Assembly (NCBI GenBank): GCA_038025085.1
Contig: CM076140.1
Coordinates: 1,552,501 to 1,616,500 of the forward strand
From: Tetragonia tetragonoides
Lineage: Eukaryota; Streptophyta; Magnoliopsida; Caryophyllales; Aizoaceae
Length of the DNA: 64,000 nt
Direction of reading: 5' to 3'
Shown here: piece by piece, positions 11,893 to 24,382 of the stretch
How positions within the stretch are numbered: the stretch's first letter is position 1
Layout of the letters: each line of letters opens with the position of its first letter
The notes under the pieces: generated by a model
Database searches by the model: none
What the model was told of the DNA's origin: nothing
Seen by the model: only the letters and a program-made list of their open reading frames with translations
Program-made: the position numbers and the translations under genes

Positions 11893-12460
11893 AGGGATGA
11901 CAATGGATCGGATTCGGAGCGGATTATGCTAAATTCAAATCCGCTCCAAATATTAAAAGGATTCTCAAATCACCTCCAAATCCGAATAACCTCCGATTAG
12001 GGAGGATCCGAATTCGAAACTATTTGGAGTCGATAACCTCCAAATCCGATCCATATCCGATCCGTTTACTCGACTTATTTTCCAATTTTTTAATTTAAAT
12101 GTGAACATATATAATATATACTAAGTAGCTAATTGTTAATTCAATAAAAATGAATATGGTACATATTAAGGATTTAAAATACAAACAAAGGTGAACATAT
12201 ATACTTAATTCAAATATATTAAAGATGTAGTGCTTTTTTTAAAAAAAATATTAAAAATAATCTGATATTCGGAGCGGATTCGGATTCGAAGTCTTCTAAT
12301 CGGATTTTACCTAGCATCTGAATCAGCTCCGAAACCGTTTCTGAGTCGGAGTTTTCTAATCAGATTTGGACTCGGATTTCTTTGTTTCGAATTCGGCTCG
12401 GATTTTTCCCTTTTAAATGGATCGGACTCAGATCGGGTTCGCACTCAATTGCCATCCATA
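11893..12460. mobile_element. TIR element rich in GGATTCGG repeats
   Basis: The ends GGGATGACAATGGATC and (complement) GGATGGCAATTGAG are inverted, and the element is flanked by a perfect 9-bp duplication TTCAATATA at 11884-11892 and 12461-12469. Internal sequence is built from GGATTCGG / CAAATCCGAT-type motifs in opposite orientations on the two halves. Non-coding; hAT- or Mutator-type by duplication length. Confidence 0.75.
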
Positions 12461-14068
12461 TTCAATATACAGTTGTATATATATGTAACAGTTGGCGTAT
12501 ATACTGTACCTTTTAATTTAATTTCGTAATGAGGAAATTTAGGAATGAAAGTCAAAGATTAGACTTCTTGAACAAGGTTAAAAGAAACGCAGACGATCGA
12601 GAAATGAGTACTTCGTGTTACTGAGAGTCTGAGACCACAACAGGAGGAGGCAAAAAAGTAAGAATTGAGCTGTTTAGACTGCATAAACTGTTCTATATGC
12701 ATTACGCATTATGCTGGAAACAAATTTTGGGTATAAAGTGGTTATCAACAATTTACACCACACAAAAACTCGTATGAGCCGGTTTCAAGGTAAGACACGT
12801 TCTAAGAAGCATAAAGTCATGTTTATGTCATGTTTGATTATAAAAGAAGCCTTACCTTAGCTTAATTCGGCCTAATAAGAGACCTTTTGTTTCCAGTATA
12901 AATAAAAATGGAACTACCGAACTATCACTGGGAGTTCAAATTAAAACAAAACAAAAGGAAAAACAAAAAAGAAGCAAAAAAGATGTACTCGAAAGAAAGA
13001 GCATTGATAGATCGAATTGACTCAAAAGCTCCTTTTAAGTTTTACCTAAAGATCCTCTTTTATTGACTTTTGATCTCCAAACAAACTTTGTCCTCCTCTC
13101 CAGTCTATTTACTGCTCCATTTCCGTGTACTTTAGTTAAATTAACAGCTCCCTTGCTTAAGTAATAGTCTGCCTTTTATTTTGTCAAAGGACCCACTTTT
13201 GAGAGGAAAAGAGCAGGACCTCAACATGGAGAAAACAAGGAAATCTTAAAAGCACGGACCCCTCACTCCGGACAATACTTGAGCTACTCAATTTACCTAT
13301 GTAATGTTAGGTTGTGAACCCGGAAAAAAAAATTTTTAAAAAAAATAATAAAAAATGTTCTAACGTATCCGGAAAGGAAAAAAAAAAAAAAAAAAAAAAA
13401 AAAACCAGAAAACAAGTTTGTACTTTGAGACCCCATTAAATATTTTCAATTTAGGAAATAAAACAGTAAAAAATAAATTAAAAAAATAAATTAACCAACA
13501 CATCATATTGATAGATTACCCTAGGACAAACAAATTTTTACCCTAGGACAACACTTGGGTTGTCCATATATTCGGATCCAACAAATGTCAATATTTAGCA
13601 TAAATTTGCACCTACTAAAACCTGTTCCACGTGCCTCAAGTAATTAAACAATTGGATAATTATAAATTGCATCATTGAGAAGAAATTTAAAGAAAAAAAT
13701 AATCAATTTATGACAATCAAGTCAATAAATCAAAAGTTGATATATATACCATTAAAATAGCAACTCATCCTTTTATTTTGGCAATGGGATTGATATATAT
13801 GATGACATGTCCATGGTGCCCGGCCTACGTCCACAAGCCCTAAGAGTAGTTTCTGGCAAACAATAGTACTTTGCCCTACCCAGCTTGTAGTCCCACATGT
13901 TAAACTTTTGTATGGGTCGTCTTTTAGTCGTGCATGATTGTGTAGGACTGTAGGTTGGGAAGAAATAAGAATAAGTGTCCCCCAAAATTTGTGCAAAATC
14001 AGGTGTGATTTTATGTCTCATGTTTTAACGATGGAAATGGAACCGCATTGTTTACGCGAAGTTACATA
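12461..14068. other. Intergenic, low complexity in part
   Basis: Contains a long A run at about 13378-13404 and a duplicated ACCCTAGGACAA near 13519 and 13542. No gene seen; open frames at 13730-14021 lack any domain. Confidence 0.4.
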
Positions 14069-14440
14069 CTCCCTCTAGTCCACGGAAATCTTTACGCTTT
14101 TTACTTATATTTGGACCATGAAAATCTTTACGTTTCCTTGTATGGTAATGTATTTGAGCACCCTTTACTATTTTACTCCTTCCACCTTCTCACCCCCACG
14201 TGCAAGGAAATAAAATAAAAAATAAAAAAAAGGAAGATTTCTCACACCACTAGCTACAAAAGTAAGGAAAGTAATACAAAAGCAAGGAAAGCAATAAATA
14301 CCCACTAAAATATTATTTTCTCTCTCTTAATACCTCATGTGCTCTTTTAAGGGTAAATTTGGAATTTTTGTACTAAAATGTGTTTTCCTTAATATTAGTC
14401 ATATTCTCCAAACGTCAAGATTTCTGTGGATCTGAGGGAG
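14069..14440. mobile_element. Stowaway MITE (TA target duplication)
   Basis: The left end CTCCCTCTAGTCCACGGAA and the right end (complement CTCCCTCAGATCCACAGAA) are inverted; both continue with AATCTT.ACG. TA flanks at 14067-14068 and 14441-14442. 372 bp, non-coding. Confidence 0.8.
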
Positions 14441-14602
14441 TATTATTTTATAGACATGCAATTCAGAGTAATAGATTCAGTTAAAATTGAATTTTGGGTT
14501 ATTCTTACACAAAAACGAGCAGGTATATAATCCTATTCTCGTTCGTTCGATATGGAATAAGCTTAATCCGCGCACGTCTAATCAGTGACAAATTTGAACA
14601 AA

Positions 14603-14632
14603 CTAGTTGTGGAACGCGTGTATTGCACGCGT
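14603..14632 (-). mobile_element. Helitron-like 3' terminus (CTAG plus hairpin)
   Basis: Read on the minus strand, a perfect 7-bp-stem hairpin ACGCGTG-loop-CACGCGT is followed after about 8 nt by CTAG and then T, the classic Helitron 3' end. The element would extend to the right; its 5' end was not found. Confidence 0.4.
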
Positions 14633-15408
14633 CCCCCCAAGTGGATTTATAATATTTAAGTAGTGATTACAATCCATTAAAATTATTGTGATAACTTAAC
14701 TTAAATCCTATTGTATAAGTCCACACGAAAGAGAGTCAATGTTATATTGATTCGAAATATTGCTTATGCTCTATGTTTCTTGGATTCTTTATCAATTTAG
14801 TTTCAATATTTATTACTTTATTTACAAAGAAAAAGAACTAATGTAAAATAAGGTTCGAGATGTCCTTTCAAGAAAGATTCGAAATCATGTCCTTATCATT
14901 TTTTATTATATACTACTTGTTGATGCGTTGCTCCTTTGAAATCCTCTTAATATACAATCTAAGTTTGAAGAGAATGTACACAAACTTGATTCTATACACA
15001 ATCTATTTTTGATTATATACACAAACTTACAGGCACAAGCGCAACTGATTGTGCTCCATAATTTCCTACTTATGAAAAAGATTCTTAATACACAAACAAC
15101 TCAGTGGTTTATTGTAATTTAGATGTTAAATAATAAAATCAATTTAAAGTAATATTTTTGTTTTTTGAGTGAAAATCAATTTAAGTATCTTGAATACTAA
15201 AATTAATTGTATTATATATTCACATAAAATACATACACTAAAGTCTTTGTTCGACCAAAAATACTATTTTGTCAATGATTCTAAAACTTAAGTTCTCCAT
15301 CATTCTTATTCCTTTTTTTTCATGATTACATTCATTATTGCTTTCATTGTAATATTAAAATATACAAGGATAAAAACTCTGGAATTATTCTCTTCATTTT
15401 TACGATAA

Positions 15409-18400
15409 CTAGTGTGTAATGTGTATGCCTGTGCGATGCACAAGATGTTTCCGCTATTTTTTATTTTTTTTTTAAATTCAATATTTTCTAATGGGTTGCC
15501 TTTCTTGTAACTTTGTTCAAATAATTTCCTTTTTCTTTTTTGGTGCTAATTTTGTGATTAACTAGTAAATAAAACTAAAACAACAACGAGGGGGATTTGG
15601 AGAGATTCATCCGCAGCCTGACTCTTAATTTATTTAGGGCAAATATTAAAATGTTGGGGAGGGGGGATGCCCTCAAGTCATATTAATAGTCATCCACTAG
15701 CCGTGTTTAGCCTTTGACAAAAAATAAAATAAAATAAAGCCATTCATCGGTCCGTGGTACCTCTATAAAAATTAGAGTTATCTACCCCCAAATGACATTG
15801 TTTATTTCATTATAGTTCTACTTATTATGATTATTCATTTTGTAAAATTTGTCTATATTTGACTGATTGCTCAGAAAATAGATATTAACCTTAACAAACT
15901 TGAGAATACTTTGTTATAATGTTCTTCTACCAAAGATTATCATAATAGACAATGGATCGAAATGAACTAAGTACATCACAAAATTTATTAAAACAAAATC
16001 TGGGTGGCCCATGTTCCAGCGCCCATGTCCCATATCCCATGGGTGAAATCAGATTTCAGGGACCACGATTACCGTCCCGCGGCACCATAGGTCCTTTATG
16101 GTGACGATAGACCCCTCGGAGATACAGAAACAGAAACCGGGCCCTGGGCAGCCGAAAATTAAAGGCTATAATCCACGTTTTTTGGGCTTACGGGGCCCTG
16201 GAATGAATGTGGATATTTTTGCACCACATCGCACGGGACACCATTAGCGAACATAAGAGGCCTCCAGGGCCACTATTGGGTCCCTAATAGGCTTGTAAGG
16301 GCGTTTTTACAGGACTCCAATAATGTAAGGGCCGGAACATCGAATGCATGACTGATATAGAAGTTTAGGGATTCGGATGACCCTCCTGGGGCACCGATAG
16401 TTCTCTAGGGTCATGATAGACCCCCCGGATAAATTTGAGCAAAAATGACACCCGGGCCCCCGGATGCTGAAAACGAAGCCTATAATCCACGTATTTTGGG
16501 CGTTCGGGAGGCCCCAAAACGAAGGTGGATATTTTTGCCCCGCATCGCACGGGGTACCCTTAGGGAACATAAGAGGCCCCCAGGTTTCGTTATCGGTTCC
16601 CTGATAGGCTTGTAAGTACGTTTTTACGGGACACCAATGTAATGGCCTGATGAACACCGAACGCATGGGTGATATCGAAGTTCGGGGATACGGATAACCC
16701 TCCCGGGGCATCGTGGGTCCTCTAAGGTCATGATAAAACTCCCAGCAAAGTTTGGGCAAAAAAGACACCCGGGTCCATGGAATCCGAAAACGAACGTTAT
16801 AATCCACGTTTTTGGGCTTTCGGGAGGCCCCGGAACGAAGGTGGATATTTTCGCAGCATATCGCACGAGATACCGTGAGGGAACATAAGAGGCCCCCAAG
16901 TTCCGTTATCGGGTCCCGGATAGGCTTGTAAGGGCGTTTTTACGGGACACCAATGTAAGGACAAGTTCACCGAAGGCATGGGTGATATCGAAGTTCGAGG
17001 ATACGGATAATCCTCTTGGGGCACAGAGGGTCCTCTACGGTTAAAATAGAACTCCCAACGAAATTTGGGCAAAAATGACACCCGTGCCCCCGGAAGCCGA
17101 AAACGAAGGCTATAATCCACGTTTTTGGCCTTTCGGGAGGCCCTGGAACGAAGGTCTATATTTTGGCACCAAATCGTACGGGATACCCTTAGGGAACATA
17201 AGAGCCCCCCCGGGTTCCATTATCGGGTTCCTGATAGGCTTGTAAGGACGTTTTTACGGGACACCAATGTAAGAGCCGGAATAGCGAAGGCGTGGGGTGA
17301 TATCGAAATTCGAGGATACGGATAACCCTCCCGGGGCACCGAGGGTACTCTAGGGTCATGATAGAACTTCCAGCGAAGTTTGGGAAAAAATGACACCCGA
17401 CCCCCTAGAAGCCGAAAACAAAGTATATAATCCACATTTTTGGGCTTTCGGGAGGCCCCGAAACGAAGGTGGGTGTTTTCAAACCATATTGCACGAAACA
17501 CCTCTAGGACTAGGAGACATAATAGGCTTTCGCGGTCGCTTATCCGGTCCCTAATAGGCTTGGAAGGGCGTTTTACGGCACATTGGTGAAAGAGTTGGAA
17601 CACCAAAGGAATTATTGATATCAAAGTTCGAGGAACCGGATGCCACTCACGGGGCAAGAGGGTACTCTAGGGTCATGATAGACACTTGGGTAAAGTTTGG
17701 GCAAAAATGACACCCGGGCCCCGGAAAGCCGAAAACGAAAGTTAAAATCCACGTTTTTTGGACTTCCAGGAGGCCCCTTAACGAAGGTGTATATTTTTAA
17801 ACTACATCGCACGAAACACGTCTAGCGACATGGGAGGCCATAGGAGTCGCTTATCCGGTCTTTGATAGGCTTAGAAGGGTGTTTTATGGGACACTGGTTT
17901 ATGAGTCGGAACACGAAAGACATTGGTGATATCAAAATTCGGGGATCCGGATACCACTCCCGGGACACCGATGATCCTTTAGGGTCGTGGTAGACTCCTC
18001 AAATAGGTTTGGGAAAAAATGACACCCTAACCCCAGTAAGCCGAAAACGAAGGCTATAATCCACGTTTTTTAAGCTTCTGGGAGGCCACGGAACGAATGT
18101 GAATATTTTCGTACCACATCACATGGCACACCCTTAGGGGACATTGGGAGGCCCTTGGGGTAGATTATCAAGTCCTTGGTAAGCTTGAAGGACCTCTTAC
18201 TGGACATCGGAGGCTAATCCAAAGTTTTTGGGTACCGAGCATGGCTCCCCACCATCCCGTGCCGCAAAATCTATCCCCAAGCCTTCTCTACTACTATAGC
18301 GAAGTCTCATAGTTTTTTTCAAATTTTTTGAAAGTGATTTCTATTTTATTTTTTGATATTTTTTCTATTTTTCAGCGTACTTTTTAATTAAAAATTAAAA

Positions 18401-18870
18401 TAAATAGCTATAGTTTGTGAAAAGAAAAATGTGTTTCCGTAACTTAATAATATACTTGAAAAGTTTGAGGCGGAAATTTTGGATAAATAATTCTCCAAAC
18501 TCTTAAAACCCCAGTTTGAAAGTTAAGCACATAGGGCACGTCTTTGTCTACTCTTATTATTAGAAGCACTAAACCTTATAAAACTCTTTAGTGAGTAGTT
18601 ACTTCAGAGAAGGCTTGTGAGCAATAATTCTCCAAACGCGACATGAAGCGCCTACCATTGGCCATGTCTACTCCATAGTGTTTTGGGTACCAAGCATGGC
18701 TCCCCACCAACCCGTGCCACCAAACCTACCCCCACGACATCTCTACTATTATAGTGAGGTCTCATAATTTTTTTCAATATTTTTTGAAGCAATTTTCTAA
18801 ATTTTTTTGATATTTTTTCTATTTTTCAGCATAACTTTTTAATTAAAAATTAAATTAAATAGTTTTAAAA
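15409..18870 (-). mobile_element. Large Helitron-like element, copy A, carrying a 315-bp tandem array
   Basis: A second candidate Helitron 3' end (hairpin TGTGC-GAT-GCACA at 15430-15442, then CTAG at 15409-15412 on the minus strand) marks one edge. From there to about 18300 the sequence is homologous, in inverted orientation, to 44190-48084: shared segments include the unique flank at 15580-15960, the array and the GGCACGGG-TGG-GGAGCCATG segment near 18240. Beyond the array a 190-bp segment (about 18225-18415) is repeated at about 18672-18870. No transposase or Rep/helicase coding is present, so it would be non-autonomous. Right boundary and superfamily are inferred. Confidence 0.45.
16040..18215 (-). 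repeat. Tandem array A: seven ~315-bp units
   Basis: The landmark ATCCAC(G/A)T recurs at 16171, 16485, 16802, 17115, 17430, 17747 and 18059, giving periods of 314, 317, 313, 315, 317 and 312 bp. Each unit also carries a GTGATATC-AA-TTCG segment. Units are GC-rich compared with their surroundings and about 80% alike by eye. Open frames on the minus strand repeat similar peptides but the period is not a multiple of three, so the frame changes from unit to unit; I regard them as non-coding. Confidence 0.9.
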
Positions 18871-20095
18871 ATTAAAGTTGGTATAACTATTTATAGAAAT
18901 TAAAACAATGTAAATTAATATATGGTACTAAGTTTAATAAAGTTGGATGGGTTATCCCGCAAAGAGAAGAGGTGTAGATACCGAATGTCTATTAGCAATC
19001 GCAAAGATAAATAAGATAAATCTATGACAGAATATAGGCGGTGAATGGCTTACCCAACTGGAGCCTTGGCATATATAATTATAGACAAGTAAACTTTACA
19101 TAATTACAGTTTGAATCTTCCTAGTACTCTATTAAAACCTTACAAAAATGGAGATTGGTTGTACACGATGTCGGTCGACAGCGATGAGATTCAGATACGA
19201 ATGTTGAACATATGAGAAGGTAGGAGATGACTTGATGGGGTATGGATTGTGGTTTTATCATCTATTCATGAGAGAGGAATTAGTTTTTTTTTTTTGCTGC
19301 TCATCAATATGTGAGAGAAATTAGCTACTATTACTCAATTTATTGGATTAGTAACGTCTGACATTACATTCATTATATTTTTATAAAGTCCGATTGTTGC
19401 TACTTTCTCTCTTTTTTTCTTTATTTTTTTACTGGTCATGAGTCATATGACACGCCATAAGTAAATTGACACGTTATTCGGCAATTCAACAATTAATGTG
19501 GCAAGCTCTGATTTAATCATTGCGTTTTAATCTAATTATCCAGATTTGTATTTGTTTTGTCGTTTTTTCCTTTCCACATTCTATTCGATTTTTTGTTGGT
19601 GTCATATTTGGAGGGGATAGTATGAACATTCTAGTAGAGTAATAAAAGCGTGGGTTAATAATATGGGGCAGATAAATTGCAATTTTTTTTTTAAAAAAAA
19701 ATAATATGGGGCAGATAAATAAGCCAACCACTCCTCTGACTCACTTTGCAGCTCTCTTTTACTTGGTTCCCCTTTCCACTTTAATTTGGAAATGCATGGT
19801 CCCATTAAATTATCAATAATGATAGAGTAGTACAATTCCCAATCCCCCTATATGCTCGCTCTGCTCTTTTTACTAGTCTTTGATTTTGGTGCCTCCCAAT
19901 TTACTCACTGTATAATACAATGATCTCTATTTTGTACTTGCACTGTGAATAATGTGACGATATAATTTTAAACTTTTAGTGGAGTTTTGAATTAATCTCA
20001 TCAAGTAACCAAACTCATCGGATCCCATACTAAATTAAACAATATACAGATTTACTTTACTTGAAATGGATTTATACATACATGTATGTGAAAAA
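18871..20095. other. AT-rich intergenic, no gene seen
   Basis: A short direct repeat AATATGGGGCAGATAAA occurs near 19660 and 19702. No exon-like sequence recognised. Confidence 0.45.
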
Positions 20096-20283
20096 AAAAG
20101 GAAAATGTTTTGTTGACCACTGGGTGGCCAACCCACTTCAAGATTGTGTCTATCTCTGTCCTACTTTAAATGATATTTTGAAAATAGATGAGAGAGAATT
20201 GTGAAAATAGATGAGAGAGATAGATACAATAAGGTTGTAAGTTGCCAACCCACTGAGTGGATGTATCATTGTTCGAAAAGAAA
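20096..20283. mobile_element. MITE of the CAGTGGGTTGGCAAC family, copy 2
   Basis: Imperfect inverted repeats running inward from GGAAAATGTTTTGTTGACCA and, on the right, from the complement of TGGATGTATCATTG match copy 1 at 8646-8839. Confidence 0.6.
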
Positions 20284-20747
20284 TTCACCAAAATTGATTT
20301 GAAATAATATATTAAACGCAGAACTTGAACATTGTAAAGTGCAGATTGGGGTATTGTTGATTGTTGAATGACAGAGAGACTAATTAAAGTAGAGTTCCCA
20401 CATGGTTGAATAAGAAAAGTTAGTGACACTGAATGACATGTTACGACATACATGGCTAGTCTGCCCAGTTTAAGCTTTCTAAACCTAGGGATTATTTGCT
20501 GTAGTCTCTAGATATCAATCAGCAGATGAAGCAATTAAGCAGGAAACTACTGTAATATGTACTCCTATTAGTCATGACAAATGTATGACACCATCATGAT
20601 CAATGCATTATCATTTACTCCCCACAAATCCTTTTTAGTAGTACCACTATTCCATTATTTAATTTAATGTGTAACAGTGACAATAAAACTTGTACGAGGT
20701 CATCCTCCTCAACATTTACTTATCATCATCTAATACTAGTAACTGAA

Positions 20748-21392
20748 CCAGCTAATTGCCTCCCACTCCGTCTTTGACTCATTTTGGGGGTATTACTGAC
20801 CGTTTTGGCAGTGAATAGACTCTCTGTTGTTATTTCTTTGCTCTCGATCTAATTATAGTTTGTCTTTTAATATGATTATTAATAAACTCTCAATTGGTGA
20901 GAGATTGTTGAATTTTTCACATTCGTTGGAGTGTCGTAGAATTTGTGTTTTTGGGTTAGGGTTCATGAATCAAGAATACAAGTTGAATCTACTATGCCAA
21001 GAAGATTTGTACTTCCAAATAGCTGCGAACACATTATGTGTTTTCCTCCGGTCGTAGGAATGAAAAAGGCAGTGACCTCCCGTTTATTGTATAACATATT
21101 TTTTGCTATATCAGGGCAGGCGATGATTTATTGTCAATTATCGACGAAGCCGATCAAGACGTCGTTTTCTAGCAGTAATGTTTGGATTGATAGTCACTTA
21201 ACGGCAGAGGTGATCACATCGATTTTTTGCAGTGATGGTGGGAGACTAGGAGTCATATTTATCTTTTATGACGGATTTTTACTTTGTTATGTAAATCTCT
21301 ATTTATTTATTTAGAGATATTCATCGTTATAGATGACAAAGGGATTTTTATGAATAAATGAATTATCTTTTCCTTAAAAAAAACAAAAAAAA
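20748..21392 (+). mobile_element. Retroposed sequence with A-tail and target-site duplication, probably a 5'-truncated LINE
   Basis: The segment ends in an A-rich tail (21376-21392) and is bracketed by AATACTAGTAACTGAA (20732-20747) and AATACTAGTAATAACTGAA (from 21393), a long duplication with a 3-bp expansion. An AATAAATGAATTATC string precedes the tail. The interior has open frames (for example 20943-21314) but I recognise no domain, so it could equally be a processed copy of a host transcript. Confidence 0.55.
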
Positions 21393-21990
21393 AATACTAG
21401 TAATAACTGAAATTCAGGTAATAATTTTTTTTTAATACACTAAACGAAATTCAATTCAACAACTCTTTTTTTTTTTCCTTTCTTTTTTAATTTCATATTT
21501 CCCGACATGCTGATCCAACGGTATCTGGTAGCCTAATAAATATGATATAATGTATGATTAATACTAGCATTTAATAGCAGTAGTAGTGGAGTAATAAATT
21601 CATTAATAGTGACAGCACGCAGCAAGAAAATTGAATTAAATGAAATGAAATGAAATGCATGGAGTCGTGGTCATATCTCATATCCGGAGGCCCCGCCCTG
21701 CCCCCAGCTGGGTACATAACAAACGGGTTAAATTTAAGACTCTGTTTGGCACTGCCTCTATTGTCCGGCTCTCCTTTGTCTTTTTTTCTACGTTCCTTTT
21801 CTTTTTCTTTTACTATTATTTTCTTTCTCTGACCCCCACACACTCACACTGACCATCCTCTTCTCTCCTTATAACAACCCCCCCTCACATTCCGCTTCTC
21901 TTCATCCTCTCTTATGACTTTTCCTTCCTCAATTTTCTCTCTCCTCCCCCCTTGGACAAAGCCGATTTTCTTGGGGGAGAAAAGAGTCTG
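21393..21990. other. Upstream region of the MIR166 unit
   Basis: Pyrimidine-rich around 21770-21960, as often seen upstream of plant transcription starts. Open frames here are compositional. Confidence 0.4.
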
Positions 21991-21992
21991 AG

Positions 21993-22002
21993 AAATATAT
22001 AT
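21993..22002 (+). promoter_or_regulatory. Candidate TATA box for pri-miR166
   Basis: AAATATATAT lies about 90 bp before the start of the hairpin, which would place transcription initiation near 22025. Motif-based only; a start further upstream is possible. Confidence 0.3.
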
Positions 22003-22084
22003 CTCTGGCACTCTCAAACACACCACAAACAAATAACTAAAAAAAAAATAAAAATGAAGCAAATTGAAAAAAAAGGAAGCAAGA

Positions 22085-23400
22085 GAGTTGAGGGGAATGT
22101 TGGCTGGCTCGAGGACTTGTTTGGTTGACACACACACAGATCTTCCCAATTAGGGTCCTCGGACCAGGCTTCATTCCCCCCAATTATTCTTACTTCCCCA
22201 AACAGATCCTTAATCCAATATTCTCACTTCAGCAGGTAATTAAATTCATTCTGCAATTTTTAATTTAATTATTACTCTTATTGTAGCTGTTTTATTTGTT
22301 AGATTTGGTTACCAGCTTTTTAGTAATGATTCGTTATATATATAGGGGAAAATTAAGGTTAGTTAAATGATGAATTATGTCACGGGGGGTTAAAGGGTTT
22401 GCAGATTGGTGTAATGATGAAAATTTTTGACCACTACCATTACCCTGCAGTAGTGTAGGCTCTATATATATTCTCTGATCTCAGGTGCGTTATTTTTAAG
22501 ATATAGACTGGAAAAAGTTTTCATGATGATTACTCTGTTGAATAAAAAAAGAAAAAAAGAAAAAAAAGAAAGGACTTCACTTTTAATTTGTTGTTTGCAT
22601 ATCATATGTGTTATGATGGACCGGATCTTGTCAGTGAATAACTCCATCTAGTCTCCTTTTTTCTTATTATGAATTCCATTCATTCATTCATTCATTTCAT
22701 CATCATGATTATGATGGCTTTATGTTTTCTCCTGGGGATTTGGCTCTTTCAGTTCTCGTGCGTGATCCCTGATTCAGATCTGCTTGGATTCCCACTCTTT
22801 TAGATCTAACCTTTAATTACCTTGCTTCATCATTTTCTCTCTCCTAGGGTTTTTGTTCCTTCTGTTTTACATATTACTGGATCTTCCTTGTCAAAAAGTT
22901 TTTATGGAGCATTATTAGTTTCTGAATTAATTTGGTCAGATCTAATACACAGGCAAGTCAATATATGCTTATAAAGGACCAATAATGCTCAGTATATATA
23001 TTGAGGGGTTATATATTCAAATTTATTTTGATTAATATTTTTTGTTTGCTTCTTGGATCTCAGTTTATAAGCTTCGATGGATTATTTCTGTGAGATGACT
23101 TCTTGTTAATTACTCATGCTAAGCTCATTGATTCATGTCTGTATGTAGTTTTGAGTACTGTAGTTTTATTCATGTTTATTTTCCTTTTTTTTTTATTTTT
23201 TTTATTTTTTTTATTTTGGTTGTTGTTGCTGCTTGTGTGTTTGTTTTGAAAATGCAGGTGAGGTGGGTGGGTACAAGAGAATCAGTGCAGACAGAGAACA
23301 TGAACTTGGGTTTACTGCAAAATGTGACTGCTCTCTCTCTCTGGGTCTAAACTGCCTCATTAATATTAGTCCTTAAACTAATCATCTAGATAGCAGCAGT
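22085..23400 (+). ncRNA. MIR166: MIR166 primary transcript with miR166 hairpin
   Basis: The 21-nt string TCGGACCAGGCTTCATTCCCC at 22159-22179 (21 bases; key core GGACCAGGCTTCATT) is identical to the miR166 mature sequence as I know it. The opposite arm at 22094-22114 (GGAATG-TGGCTGGCTCGAGG) is a typical miR166 star, and the arms pair over about 30 bp from 22085 to 22188 with a roughly 45-nt loop. Downstream, CAG/GTAATT at 22235/22236 and TGCAG at 23253-23257 could bound a 1022-nt intron in the primary transcript, as seen for many plant pri-miRNAs. miR166 is known to cleave class III HD-Zip mRNAs and so control leaf polarity, meristem and vascular patterning. The 3' end is not defined; the hairpin is secure, the transcript limits are inferred. 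Confidence 0.9.
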
Positions 23401-23934
23401 ATATGTATATAAAGAGGTAGTATTTATTTTATTATTTAGGTATCCTCAAAATGATTGTATTTAAATTGAATGGCAACGGCAATGCTCCCAAGTCCCAAGT
23501 AGAGTACTACAGACTTAAAGAGATGTGTGGTACTGGTACTAGGTAGGAGCCTAGGACTAGTAGGAGTATACAATAGCACTCAGATTATAGGTAAGCGTAG
23601 CACATTTGGCAATACCATGGCCAGTCAAAACTTGTCTTTAGCTCAAGTCAAAACACCCCAAGGTTTTTGTAAGAGGGGTAAAAAAATGTTACTGAAGGTT
23701 TTTGTGATTACAAAGCTTTGCTTTTAAGACAAATTTCTGTAGAGGGTGTAGAGAGAAAAGTGATGAGAAAGGTGAATCAGAGGAGAAAAGTGATGATAAC
23801 AGTTGATTTGAAATGATAAGAGATAGGGTTTGTGACTTGTGTAGGAGTACTCACTTGTGCTTGTGGCTTCACTTCATTAGAGCTTCTTTGGTGTTATTAT
23901 TAGTAGCTAGCTACTCCTAAGTCCTAATAACTTA

Positions 23935-23977
<43 letters not shown>

Positions 23978-24237
23978 TGGCACAGTCATCTTGTCTGTCT
24001 TTTGTGTTGCAGAATGCCAGGGTAAACACAGCGTCAGCGTGAAGGCATTTAGCTGTTTTACTTTCTAACTTTAGCTACTCAGAACAAAAAGAGGAAGCTT
24101 TTCTTCATTCTCGTCTCTGATAAGGTTTATTACATGTTGTCAACTCCCACTCGATAAATTGAAAAAACATAATAATGTAGTTGTTGAGTGTTGGCACAAA
24201 GAAATTGAAGTGTAGTATCTCATATGCTATGAGTAGG
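23401..24237. other. Intergenic with CT microsatellite
   Basis: A (CT)n run of about 36 bp lies at 23938-23973. No gene seen. Confidence 0.5.
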
Positions 24238-24382
24238 AATGTGGGTCCTGCCACTAATTGAGTAAGGTCCTGCCACTAGTTCAATAAAATCTAGCCACTG
24301 ATTCTCACTGATTGAGTAAAGTCTTACTACTTATTTTCAATGATTGAGTAAAGTCCAATAAGTGAAAAAGAACACACCCTTT
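24238..24382. mobile_element. MITE remnant related to 10035-10367
   Basis: The right end AATAAGTGAAAAAGAACACA and internal GAGTAAAGTC / CCACT-ATT motifs match the 10035-10367 element. The left end is eroded. Confidence 0.5.

Noticed and set aside
20943..21314. 123-codon frame
   Set aside because: Lies in the retroposed segment, starts with a non-ATG codon and shows no known motif.
21571..22149. Frames on both strands upstream of MIR166
   Set aside because: Pyrimidine-rich leader composition; no domain and partly overlapping the hairpin.
23135..23350. 71-codon frame in the MIR166 unit
   Set aside because: It crosses the predicted intron end and a T-rich tract and starts with a non-ATG codon; a miRNA-encoded peptide would be expected near the hairpin.
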